Assembly: GCA_964016985.1 (NCBI GenBank)
Contig: OZ024823.1
Span: forward strand, 67,929,925 to 67,993,924
Direction of reading: 5' to 3'
DNA length: 64,000 bases
Source: Anodontia alba
Lineage: Eukaryota; Mollusca; Bivalvia; Lucinida; Lucinidae
Every line of letters starts with the position of its first letter. Positions within the stretch are counted from its first letter, which is position 1. Of this stretch, positions 21,741-30,557 are shown piece after piece. The notes under the pieces were generated by a model that saw only the letters and a program-made list of their open reading frames with translations, was not told the DNA's origin and ran no database searches. A program made the translations under genes and the position numbers.

Positions 21741-23742
21741 TCGTGTCCCCCACCCGGAAAGGCTCCCGGCTTACGAGCCGTGGGTCGAGATACTTAACGA
21801 CGCCAAAGATGAATTCGAGGTAGATGGCGCCGCCGCGGTCTTCTCTACATGGAGGGTTGAACGAGAAGACCCGCTGGACGTTGGCGATCTCGACATCACC
21901 GAAGGCATATATGCCAGAGCCGGTAGGTTGGCACTGGACGCTCGGATGGCCGACGTCAGGGCTACCCAACTTCTGGCGGCTCTCCCGGGGGGCACCGAGT
22001 TTCTCCTGAGAATCAAGTTTCTCCGGGAGAAAGCTGAAGATGATTGGGTCCTTGAAGACAAGTTTGATCCAGTCCGGGCCGAGCGAAAGAAGGGCCAGGG
22101 GGTCGTCGAGGTCGCTCGGAACACAAGCCCTGGGGTATTGACTGGAATCGACAGTGTGTTCTATCAGAACGCCTACCCCGTCACCGCAGTTGTCTACGGC
22201 CTCTACCCCGTCAGGGATCCGGATCCTGTCAACCTAGCTCCGTTAAGAGATGGTGATAACTGTGTGGCTCAGAGAGTTGTGGAGCACTTCGAGGGCCCTT
22301 TGAGAGGCCAGGGACTTACACCCGCACGGCGACAAAATATCCGGGAGTGGGAAGAGAGGGTCCACGAAACCGGCGCCAAGGTCGAAGACGTTGCCGAGTT
22401 GGAAAAGATCCTCTGGAGACCAATCGTCCTGAGGGACATTGCTGGCGAAGACATCTTCAACCGCGGTAAATACGGCAGAAACCGACCCATAGAACTCATC
22501 TGCCACAACGGCCACGCCTGGCCTAAAGACCTCCACTTTCCCCAGAGTAGAGAGGTCCACATCTACCAGGGCAACGTCTGGCACGCCATCCGGGAAGTCA
22601 CCCAGGGCGAGCCATTAGCGGTCTGGCTCCTGGGCGGTCAAGACCGACAGCTCTCTGTCGACCAGTTCGTGCTCCTGGACGGCCGCACCTACAGGACACG
22701 AGAGGCCCAGGAAAGACTTAAAGCGATCTGCGCCAAACTGGGTAACCCTGAACTTGCTGAGAGAGCCTTCGGCGAAAACCATGCGGCTAGCATTATGGCA
22801 AAGGAAAGGAACGGCTTGAAGCCAACCCCAGCCAACCTCCTCCCAGACATCAATAAGGCCTGCGTGGAGCACGGTCACGGCGGCCTCCGGAACTCGATGG
22901 GTTATGACACGAGGAAAGTCACTTCTATCGACATGAAGGCCTGCAATCCGGCATCCTTCCAGGGTATGGGTGAAGCCAAACCCTATTTCGAGCGGTTCGG
23001 GCATCCGACTCACCGCATGACCCGCGTGGCAATTAATGGCCCTCTCCCCAAAGACATAGGCACCGGCTTCGCCGAGGTTCAAGAATGGGAGTTTGAGGCT
23101 ACCTGCCATCCGGTCATCCCTGCCTGGTTTGGAAGGCATTTCTCCGAAGGCGGTTGGGCCCCGACACAGCTCCTTGCCTTCCTGGCGGAGTCTGGCCTGC
23201 TGAGGTCTCTCAAAGTCAGGGAGACGATCATCTCCTTCGAGAAGCAGACTGTCTGGCTGCCCGAAAGCAGGGACCAAGCCTGCTCCGTCATCAGCAAATT
23301 CACCCAGGGCAGCAAGGCAGATGGAAAAAGGCTAACGAGGAGGCTGGTGACTGATTGCGGCGAGCTCGACTACCTTGTCCGGGACACCCGCCTCTCGGGC
23401 TCTTTGGTCGGAGCGCCAATGAAGTGCGAGCTTGGTCACATCCTCACCTACGACGATGGCTCTCAACCACAGTTCGCCCATTTGAGGGCCTCGATGCTGG
23501 CCTACGCCCACATCAACCTCCTCTCAATGCTAAAAAGGTTCGAACCCGATGAGGCCGTCCGAGTGGCAACCGATTCCATCTATGTAAAGAAAACGGCGCT
23601 CTGCAAGCTCGAGGGGGTCGGAGCCTACAAGCCTCAAGAGGTTCACCCAGAAGGGAATTGCCGCATCTGTCTCACCTGCCACGACAAGGAAACCCCGAGG
23701 CCACCACGAGATGGGATTGATTGCCCCAGCCCAGTGGCGTGA
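21658..23742 (+). CDS. Family-B-like DNA polymerase part of a fused replication protein
   Basis: An open frame of 694 codons, the longest in the window. A motif A-like segment (SIDMKACNPASFQG, Asp near residue 425) and a motif C-like segment (RVATDSIYVKK, TDS near residue 638-640) are in the order and spacing of B-family, possibly protein-primed, polymerases. Between them 'GWAPTQLLAFL' and 'ISKFTQGSKADGK' occupy the region of fingers and motif B, but motif B is not a textbook match. No clear 3'-5' exonuclease motifs are visible. Residues ~198-288 hold DGDNC and CHNGHAW, which recall an OTU-type cysteine protease (weak). The frame ends at 23742, but the next phase continues with sequence that looks like the polymerase C-terminus running straight into a helicase, so the native protein was probably much longer. 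Expected role: copying the element's DNA in the nucleus. Confidence 0.75.
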   Translation: MMSPFQKPRKDSSPWPLRPQWPFVDLDDRVPHPERLPAYEPWVEILNDAKDEFEVDGAAAVFSTWRVEREDPLDVGDLDITEGIYARAGRLALDARMADVRATQLLAALPGGTEFLLRIKFLREKAEDDWVLEDKFDPVRAERKKGQGVVEVARNTSPGVLTGIDSVFYQNAYPVTAVVYGLYPVRDPDPVNLAPLRDGDNCVAQRVVEHFEGPLRGQGLTPARRQNIREWEERVHETGAKVEDVAELEKILWRPIVLRDIAGEDIFNRGKYGRNRPIELICHNGHAWPKDLHFPQSREVHIYQGNVWHAIREVTQGEPLAVWLLGGQDRQLSVDQFVLLDGRTYRTREAQERLKAICAKLGNPELAERAFGENHAASIMAKERNGLKPTPANLLPDINKACVEHGHGGLRNSMGYDTRKVTSIDMKACNPASFQGMGEAKPYFERFGHPTHRMTRVAINGPLPKDIGTGFAEVQEWEFEATCHPVIPAWFGRHFSEGGWAPTQLLAFLAESGLLRSLKVRETIISFEKQTVWLPESRDQACSVISKFTQGSKADGKRLTRRLVTDCGELDYLVRDTRLSGSLVGAPMKCELGHILTYDDGSQPQFAHLRASMLAYAHINLLSMLKRFEPDEAVRVATDSIYVKKTALCKLEGVGAYKPQEVHPEGNCRICLTCHDKETPRPPRDGIDCPSPVA

Positions 23743-24773
23743 CAAGGGCGATAGCCTCTACATGCCGATGGAACACGCAGCCTACCTCGCCAAGCCTGAC
23801 TACATCTGTTCTGAAAAGGACCTCACTCCCAGCACCGCGCCGCGCCACGACGATCCCCTGACCCGACATCAGCTGAGCTACCTAAACGGCGGCGGGGGCA
23901 GCGGCAAAACCACGCGAGCGATCGAGCTCTTCCGTACCAGAAGCCCCCTCGTCTTCACCCCGACCCATCGCCTGGCCAAAGAGATGCGGGCCAGGGGCGT
24001 CCAGGCCCAGACCTATCACAGCTTCTTCCGCTGGAGCGGCCAAACGGACTGGACGCCTGAAAGGATGGGACAGAAATTCGTTCCCCGTGTGATCATCTGG
24101 GACGAGGTCTGCACAGTGCCCCGCCTCACTCTGGAAACCTTCCTCGACTGGCTCGAGGGACAGGGCGTCCAGGTCATCTGCTGTGGCGACCAGGGGCAGC
24201 CGCCCCCAATCGCCGGAGAAATGCCACACGACTGGCTCCGCGGGCATGCCGCCTATTACGAAGAGGTCGAGGTAGACCACAGAGCCAAAGACTTCTCAAG
24301 GCTCTCAAGAAGCGAATCCGCCTTCAGTCCGACAGGGTCCAGTGCCGAGAGGTGTGAAAGGCGCTTCCTGGTTGCCTCGGGTGGGAGCGCTTCGTGGAGG
24401 CCTGGAAGCCATGTGATCTCATCTTGACCTCGAGGCAGAAGGTTCGCGACCGGGTCCAGAGGCTGCTGTTCGAGCGCCATGAGGAGTATTTCCCGGACAC
24501 CTCCGTGCCTGCTATACCGCCCCAAAGACACTCGGCGGCAAAACATCATGGTCACCATCCCCGGGCCCTTGCTGGATGGTAGGCCTCGTCGTCGAGGTGC
24601 CCTTGGAATATGCCCGCGAGGTCCTCGACGGCAGGTGGGGCCAGGACTGGGCTCTTGGCTAAGCCATCACAGTCCACTCGATCCAAGGTCTCACCGTCGC
24701 AGATCCCCAGAAAGTCTGGATCATCGATGATTATCTCCAGTGGTCAAATCTTGCCTACCTGGCTGTCTCAAGG
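23711..24773 (+). pseudogene. Superfamily 1 helicase domain of the fused replication gene, broken
   Basis: The frame from 23711 carries Walker A (NGGGGSGKTT, Lys at residue 66), Walker B (RVIIWDEVC, Asp-Glu at 131-132) and motif III (CGDQGQPPPI, residues 158-167), typical of SF1 helicases of the RecD/Pif1/viral type. The first 55 residues look like the end of the polymerase, so the domains were probably one chain. The helicase continues in other phases: shift near 24290, TGA stop at 24355-24357, shifts near 24505 and 24580, TAA stop at 24660-24662. Motif V (AITVHSIQGLT) and motif VI (YLAVSRVEY) follow from 24663. All motifs are therefore present, in order, in three phases: a decayed copy of one gene. 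It would unwind DNA during element replication. Confidence 0.75.
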
Positions 24774-25141
24774 GTGGAGTATATGCACCAGCTCGAGAGG
24801 GTAGTCTGTCTCCCAGAGGAGGGCTCTGAGGGTGCACGCACACTCACCGAGCAGCAGCTCCGCAAAGTCATCCAGAGGAAGCTGGTGGCCTACAAGCGAC
24901 AGGACCAGGCTAAGGGGTTGAGGTTTAGCCTGAAGGTTGATCACATCCTAGCACTGAAAGAGGCCCAGAACAATCGCTGTGCCGCGTGCAACGTCGAGCT
25001 CCTATGGGCTTACCAGCCAAAGGACACCCAGCAGTTCAGTGTCGACCGGTTCGACAACTCCGCGGGCCACATCCACGATAACGTCAGGCTGACCTGTCTC
25101 GAGTGCAACCGAAAAAGAGGAGCAGCAGTGCTCAGCGTTTG
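24663..25141 (+). pseudogene. C-terminal helicase motifs plus HNH nuclease domain
   Basis: An open phase from just after the TAA at 24660 to the TGA at 25139-25141. It starts with helicase motifs V and VI, then (ATG at 24774, 122 codons) an HNH-type module: CAAC at residues 69-72, SVDRFDN near 89-95, GH at 98-99, HDN at 101-103 and CLECN at 108-112. This two-Cys-pair layout fits zinc-stabilised HNH nucleases. Being in the same phase as motifs V/VI shows HNH was fused to the helicase C-terminus and is not an inserted homing gene. Its job might be nicking element ends or processing replication intermediates (inference). Its stop overlaps the stop of the minus-strand integrase relic. Confidence 0.75.
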
Positions 25142-25590
25142 AGAACCCCATCCGGAGGAAGCTGAGTGTCCTCCCTGACAAAACCACGTGGCGGGCCGTC
25201 CTGCAAGTAATACAACACGGGCTCGCAGGGCTTGGTCACCGAGCGTCCCAGCCGGTGAACCTCAAGAGACCATACAGGGTCTGTAGCGCGTCGCCGACCG
25301 CCTTCTAGCTCGCCAGGCTGGTAAAGGAAGAGAACGTCAACTCCCGAGGGGACTTTCTGCTCCTCGGGACCAAGTGGGCGGCCAGGAACTACAGAGGAGG
25401 GCTTTTGTGTGCCGTGGCGCAGCGTCTTGGCCTTGATGGCATGAGAGGGCTTTTTGCCAGTCGACCTGGTCACTTCTCCGTTCAGAGCTGCGACAACTGC
25501 GGGCAATCGCTTAACCCACTCAGTCGACCTTTGACCTGAAGGAAGCCGCATCTCCTGGGCATACTGGTGCCCGAAGAGGCGTTCATGCGA
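25132..25590 (-). pseudogene. C-terminal part of a retrovirus-type (rve) integrase
   Basis: The minus-strand phase open from about 25584 to the TGA at 25132 reads ERLFGHQYAQEM, EWVKRLPAVVAALNGEV and TGKKPSHAI, the usual end of an rve integrase core. Then come KVPSGVDVLFLYQPGELEGG and LEVHRLGRSVTKP, like the SH3-type C-terminal DNA-binding domain. The catalytic D,D-35-E part is missing: upstream sequence switches abruptly to a different, capsid-like gene in another phase. The integrase would insert the element into host DNA; this copy cannot. Alternatives such as a Ty3-type fragment are less likely given the surrounding element. Confidence 0.7.
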
Positions 25591-26235
25591 GCCAGCTCTG
25601 GCTGCGTGACGATCTCATACTCTAGACTGATGTTTTCAATGTCATATGAGGCGTCGGCATCATCTGTGGTCCGAATTGCGCTGCTGTAGTAGTTGAAGGT
25701 GAGTTCGTACTCCAGCCTGTCTCCAAGCGGGCTTTGGTAGAACGGCATGTGGCCCTCTAGCAGCTCGAAATCAAGCGGGATGTAGAAGCGGTTGCCTAAG
25801 TCATCGGCGATCGCCTTGTCGGCTGCCACTGTCTCATCTTTGTTTCCGGCATCGATGCGAATTCGCGTTGTGTTTCGGTTACCAGACGTATCGTATCGAT
25901 GCCTTGGTACTGGTCATTTTTCCTCTCCGAGGCCGTCTTCCAGAGATCACCGTAACAGTTGAAGACGTCACTATCGTCGACGGACATCACCTCGTTGCCG
26001 GAGATCTTGATCACAGTCTTCTTCACGATGGCGCGGCCCAGGTTCTGAACCACGGTCCGGTTCGCATCTTCAGCGTGATTCTGACGGCCAGGCGGGCAGT
26101 CCCTGGAACGATCACGTCGTGCGCGCCGAGGTTCGGGAATCGAACCAGCAGCTGTTGATTCTGATCAATCGTGCTCGGGTTATTGGTTATCACGACTGCC
26201 GCACGCCTTTGACCCCCAGGGGATCGCGGAGGCAC
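25585..26235 (-). pseudogene. N-terminal part of a candidate major capsid (double jelly-roll-like) protein
   Basis: Read 5' to 3' on the minus strand, two phases give beta-rich segments: STIDQNQQLLVRFPNLGAHD and VIVPGTARLAV (frame from 26235), then after a shift near 26050 VKKTVIKISGNEVMSVDDSD and LWKTASERKNDQYQG. A further shift near 25820 leads to YIPLDFELLEGHMPFYQSPL, GDRLEYELTFNYY and NISLEYEIVTQPELA. Short strands, many aromatic/Leu alternations and the 'IPL' loop are what one expects of a hexon-like capsid protein of Polinton/adintovirus type. That assignment is inference from pattern; a structure prediction would settle it. The C-terminal half is missing, replaced by integrase sequence at about 25585. 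About 97 bp separate its start from the divergent gene at 26333. Confidence 0.6.
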
Positions 26236-26332
26236 CTGTAAGGATTAAGCTTGCGTCCGAATTTGCTCGAAGCCATGGTGTATTTGAACCTACGCAACAA
26301 CCTTCAAATTTGCATCCACTGTCAACGCCGCG
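26236..26332. promoter_or_regulatory. Candidate divergent promoter region
   Basis: The gap between the minus-strand capsid-like gene (start 26235) and the plus-strand gene starting at 26333. By position it should drive both; no clear TATA box was identified. Confidence 0.3.
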
Positions 26333-27824
26333 ATGGATGACGTCACTTTCGAGAACCCCACGTTCGACCCTGACGGGCCTGGAGAAGACGATGATTTTGA
26401 CCTCCCCGACCCCCCTATGGAGCCACCGCATTACGTCCAGTAGCTGCTCAATGTGTCTGGCGACAATTTGCAGAGCTTGCAGGAGGAGTTAAGAGAGGCG
26501 GATCTTGAGGCCCAGAAGAAGCGCCTCGTTGACAGTTTCTAAGTGAGACATACCTATGGGATGCGCCCCGAAGGTAGGATCGACTATAGCCAGTTCGGGA
26601 TCGACCCCAACGGTAAGACACTTTACTGCACGCCTGAAGACAAGAAGATCTCCATTGCTGCGACGAGGGGAAAATTCCGGTTTCTGGGTCTAAACACGCT
26701 GGTCCGAAGATACGGGGCTGGTGGCTTATATGCACTGCGGAGATCGCTGGGACTCCTTGATTATAGATCGGGGGTATCGCAGGGGCTCAGCAGAGAGGTC
26801 GTGGAGACACTCCAGAGTGCAGAGGAAACCCTCCCGAAAAACATTGAGGCAATCGAACTGAAGGATCTCTCCGGCGTGGCTGATACCCCAAGTCAAAGCG
26901 CAGAAGACGTCGAAACCGCATTGAAGACCATTAACGATCTTCAAATTGACGTGGCCTGGGTCGCCCAGACCAGAAGAGAACTGGCCGGAGTTTGGGAGGC
27001 CATGACGAGATCGAGGGACGAGCTCGCTAACAACCTCGCGAAGCTAAGCGCCATCGACGACCGGAAATCCGAAGTAGAAAAGCACTTGGCCAGGGAACGC
27101 CGGAAACTGACCGAAACGGACGACACCGAAATTCAAATTCAACAAGATATTGGAGACCAAATGGAGAAGCTTAAAGGCGAGCTCTCCGACATCGAGCTTG
27201 AAAGGCAGGCGAGGCTCGAAGCCCTCTCTATGAATAGAGCAGCTCTCGTGAGACCATCAGGAGGCTCCTCCATGAAGACAAGACGCTGGCTGAGCGAATT
27301 CGAACTCTCTTCCGCGAACAGGTGATAACGATCGCGAGCATCCTTACAGCGATCGGCATGGCGATAAGCACTCTCGTCCTTGCTGTCACCGGTGGGGGAA
27401 GTGCGCCAGTGCCGTCGCCGGCTCCAAAGCCATCCGACAAGGGCGGGGTCAAGGAGTGGATTAAAAAGCACCTTCAGGCCTTGGGCGTGCCCTGGCCAAT
27501 TTGGCCGGCAAGGCCGCTGCGGCCCTGCCTGGAATCATCGGGTCCATTCTCTTGGCTCCTGAGCACGTCAGGGAAGGCCGCGACTTGGCTCGCTGACAAC
27601 GTGTGGGCCTTGGTCATAGGCGTGGGGGCGCTTCTTCTCGTGGCTGCAAGGGACTGCGGCCCTGCCTGGAATCATCGGGTCCATTCTCTTGGCTCCTGAG
27701 CACGTCAGGGAAGGCCGCGACTTGGCTCGCTGACAACGTGTGGGCCTTGGTCATAGGCGTGGGGGCGCTTCTTCTCGTGGCTGCAAGGGACTGGCTATCT
27801 CAACGACAGCCAAAGCGCCACTAG
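26333..27824 (+). pseudogene. Coiled-coil and membrane-segment protein of the element, broken
   Basis: One phase runs from ATG 26333 (acidic start, MDDVTFENPTFDPDGPGEDD) through two in-frame stops (TAG 26441-26443, TAA 26540-26542) into a 260-codon stretch to 27325. The C-terminal third of that stretch is strongly charged with heptad-like patterning (RDELANNLAKL, LARERRKLTETDD, MEKLKGELSDIELE), suggesting a long coiled coil. The gene then continues in another phase (shift near 27243) with two hydrophobic segments, ITIASILTAIGMAISTLVL and, after a Gly/Pro-rich linker and KEWIKKHLQALG, WALVIGVGALLLVAA. A 137-bp exact tandem duplication (27517-27790) adds further shifts. It ends RDWLSQRQPKRH at 27824, overlapping the end of the convergent minus-strand gene. 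Function unknown; a membrane-active virion or fibre-like protein is a guess. Confidence 0.65.
27517..27790 (+). repeat. Exact 137-bp tandem duplication inside the coiled-coil/TM gene
   Basis: 27517-27653 and 27654-27790 read as identical copies starting 'ctgcggccctgcctgg'. Since 137 is not a multiple of three, the duplication breaks the frame, and both copies encode the same membrane segment in different phases. No visible divergence means it is much younger than the surrounding stops and shifts, or an assembly artefact. Confidence 0.85.
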
Positions 27825-29075
27825 GCCGACCCCGACCCCTGCGGCTATGAGAGCCGTTTTCTCTTCTTCGTGGCTTGTCGCAGCCGCGGCAGACGCGTGT
27901 TGTTGCGGAGCAACAGTGGCTGGCGTGGGTGGTGACCCTGCGGGTCTGCCGCTCAGTGGCCCCTTGTGATCAGTCCCGGCCGGTGCTGCGATTTTTCCTT
28001 CGAAGGACTTATCGCCTGTGTTCTTGCCGATCTTCTCCTACTCGTTGATTCCCGGGTTGTGGCCGATGGCTGCTTCAGATCCGGCGATCACGATTTCGTT
28101 GTTGTAGCCCTGGACATTGCCCGGGTGGAGGGCCATGTCGCTCGGGGCGAGGTAGAGCCCTAACCCGAAGACGAAGTCCAGAGGGGATGATGCATACTGG
28201 AGCGTCTTCTGATAGCGAGCGATGCTGTTGGGGATGTCGACGGGCGAGGCGATCGCATCTTCGACGTTGGCCAGGAACTGCTTTTGAGCGTCGAACCCCG
28301 TCCCGGCCTTGAGAATGTTCGAGCGTGTCATGGCCTGCGCTCCCAGGATAGCCCAAACATACGTCCGTATACTGTCGTTGAGGCGCTCCACACCCGCTTG
28401 CGTGAAGTCTTCTGATTTATCGGGAATGAACATCGTCCAGGCCCCTGATATATCCCGGTTATGGCGGATGGCGTCCATCGGATGGAAGAAGGGGCCATCG
28501 GAGTAGTGCGCATGCCGGTAGGCGCCCGACGGCTCCATATACGTGCTCCAAGATCCGAGGCCTTGGCACCCGTGGTCTAGCTTTTGCCTCCAGTCGGTGG
28601 TAGGTGCCACTCCGAACTCGGTGCAGAGCCGCTTGTAGGCCCTGGCGGCGTAGGCGTTCTGATACCAAGAATGAGATTGGTCTCCAGGAAGGGCGACTTT
28701 TAGCTCCACAAGCAGACGCCTCGTCGCATAGTAAACATGGAAGCGATACAGACTCGCAAGGAGGGGATCTTTAGCTTGGAGATGGTCATCAGTAGAGACC
28801 CCGCAGCCAGCAGTCGCGCACCAAACCGCGAAGTTCAGTTGGCACTGCCACCAGGTCATCGGAGCGTGTTGCCAGTTGCCCCACGCCTTGTTTCCCATAT
28901 CGATGTCTCCAGTGAGCGGGGGGTTTTGATAGTCGGCGAAAGAGGCCTGAAAGTCACCTCCCTCGTCATCAACCATAATCTTCTGGCTGGCCAGAGAGAG
29001 CGCCTGCTTCTCTTTGAAATGGGCCCCCGCCCGATATGTTGCAGAGCTTTTGAACGAGTAGGCCCTCTTGTCCAT
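27795..29075 (-). CDS. Element protein of unknown function, 345-354 aa, with readable C-terminal extension
   Basis: A clean minus-strand frame ends at the TAG at 28038-28040. Starts are possible at 29102 (354 aa) or 29075 (345 aa, MDKRAYSFKSSATYR); I prefer 29075 because it does not overlap the plus-strand gene starting at 29080. It is rich in Trp, Tyr and His (GNWQHAPMTWWQCQLNF, PGDQSHSWYQNAYAARAYKR, GPFFHPMDAIRH, GFDAQKQFLANVEDAI). Beyond the TAG the same phase stays open for about 80 codons: an Ala/Pro-rich linker and a final hydrophobic segment (TALIAAGVGVGLVALWLSL) ending at 27795-27797. This suggests the TAG is a recent nonsense change and the native protein had a C-terminal membrane anchor. 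I recognise no family. The extension overlaps the end of the convergent gene by about 30 bp. Confidence 0.65.
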
Positions 29076-29079
29076 CACT

Positions 29080-29710
29080 ATGTACGTCACACTCACCGAC
29101 ATTCAAAATGGGGAACCGGTCTCTGTTTCCGGCACTGCGTGCGTGGGGCTGGAGGTCGCTCTCTGTGAGCTCACGTATTACCACCGCTGGCTCAATATCA
29201 GCGCCGAGTAAGGGAATGGAATCTTTGATGGGCACACCGTGTTGGGCATACCCAAAGGGTACTATAACGTCTGTGAGCTGGACAAAGAGGCGTTCCGGCC
29301 TTTGGGTGCTAAACTCAGTTTGCATGCCCCAACCGGCCGCCTGCAGATTTCCTCAAAAAAACGCCTGGTGCTGAATCGCGAGCTGGCCGACCTCCTAGGG
29401 TTCTCTCGAGAGATGTTTGAGCCCGGCCAGAGCCACATTGCAGACAAGCCTCATCGTCTGTTCACCCATCGGGAGATCTGCGTGCATCTTGCCGGGGTCA
29501 GTACGTCGCCCCTCCACACTGCTGAAATCTATCCCCGTCGAGAACGAAAGGTGCGGGGGTGGTCGGACAGAGACATTCCCCGTCTTGCAGTACAAATGGC
29601 TGGCATCGGGGCCTCTTTCCCAGCTGACGCTCACGATATTAGACACAGGCGGGAGAAATTTAGGCTTCGACTATTTGAGTGCAGTCCTACACATAAGAAG
29701 AAATGGGTGA
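29080..29710 (+). pseudogene. Element beta-rich protein, possible minor capsid protein, broken
   Basis: The phase from ATG 29080 (MYVTLTDIQNGEPVSVSGTA) is interrupted by TAA at 29209-29211 and continues with GIPKGYYNVCELDKEAF, LSLHAPTGRLQISSKKRLVL and ELADLLGFSREMFEPG. Near 29500 it shifts to a second phase: RPSTLLKSIPVENERCGGGR, ETFPVLQYKWL and LSQLTLTILDTGGRNLGF, ending HIRRNG with TGA at 29708-29710. The alternating-strand pattern and the final 'LTLTILDTGGR...' stretch recall penton- or minor-capsid-like jelly rolls of adintovirus-type elements; this is a weak inference. Its start lies 4 bp from the start of the divergent minus-strand gene, and its stop overlaps the next gene's ATG. Confidence 0.55.
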
Positions 29711-30552
29711 CGCGGGTGGCCCAGGGAGCGCCAGGAAATGCCCTGGGGTGGCTTTAGCCGATCTCGGGGATACCGAGGGATTCGAAAAGGGTGGGGAAGA
29801 GGGCCAGCTGTACGCTTTCGAGCTGTCCGACGGGGTGTACAAACGAAAAAAGGTCACCGCCCCAGAGGGAGGTGGGGCGCAGAAGCTCGGAGAGTTGAGC
29901 GACGTCGACGTCTCATATGCCGTTTCCAGACGGCTCCACCAGGTGGCATTTACTGGAAGCAGGTGGGTCGCCTTCGCGAACCCCGTTCAAGAAACGGGCT
30001 GTATGATCGACATTCGAATCTCCTCTCCCTACGTCGCAACGGGGCAGCAACACAAGGTTCGAAAGGTGACGAATAGCGGTACCCGGCTGTGTTCCTACGT
30101 TCCTGAGACCAAAAAACGTGGTCATTTCCGAGCAGTACACGCCCAAAACGAGCAACCGCCGGGAGGGGATTATGAAAATGGTATCCGAGTTCTCTCCAGC
30201 GGGAATCATCGGCGCGGGTAAAGAGCCCACATCAACAATCCTCCTCGAGGTGATCCTCGGAAACCCACCTGACGACTTAGTCGAAGTTTTGCCCGGCTTC
30301 AAGCTCAAGTGGACCAGCGCGCACGCGCAAAAAGAACTTGGGGCCTTGATCAGAGTTCGGGAGCGACCTCTGGTGCGCTTTACATTGGAGGGGGTCCAGC
30401 ACGAAGCGGAGCACCGCTTTCTGGATATCAGCAAGATCCTTGTTGGTCCGGTCGAGCTCAAAAGGCTGAGGTTCACGCCCGCAGACCTCACCCCAGAGCA
30501 AAGCTCGGTGGTCCTTAGCCATTTGAACTTACCCGAAAGCGGTGATAGTTAA
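29703..30552 (+). pseudogene. Element protein of unknown function, one frameshift
   Basis: Begins at ATG 29703 (MGDAGGPGSARKCPGVALAD), overlapping the preceding stop by 8 bp. The first phase carries GQLYAFELSDGVYKRKKV and DVSYAVSRRLHQVAFTGSRW. After a shift between about 30060 and 30110 the second phase continues VVISEQYTPKTSNRREG, GNPPDDLVEVLPGFKLKW and RERPLVRFTLEGVQHEAEHR, ending with TAA at 30550-30552. Total coding capacity is about 280 codons. Mixed beta and charged content; no recognised domain. The minus-strand open frame at 29913-30491 is a shadow. Confidence 0.55.
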
Positions 30553-30557
30553 GCACG

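Noticed and set aside
22615..23277. 220-codon minus-strand open frame
   Set aside because: Lies opposite the polymerase; GC-rich codon bias commonly opens the antisense frame, and it shows no motif.
29913..30491. 192-codon minus-strand open frame
   Set aside because: Antisense of a plausible plus-strand gene in the same tight cluster; no recognisable domain.
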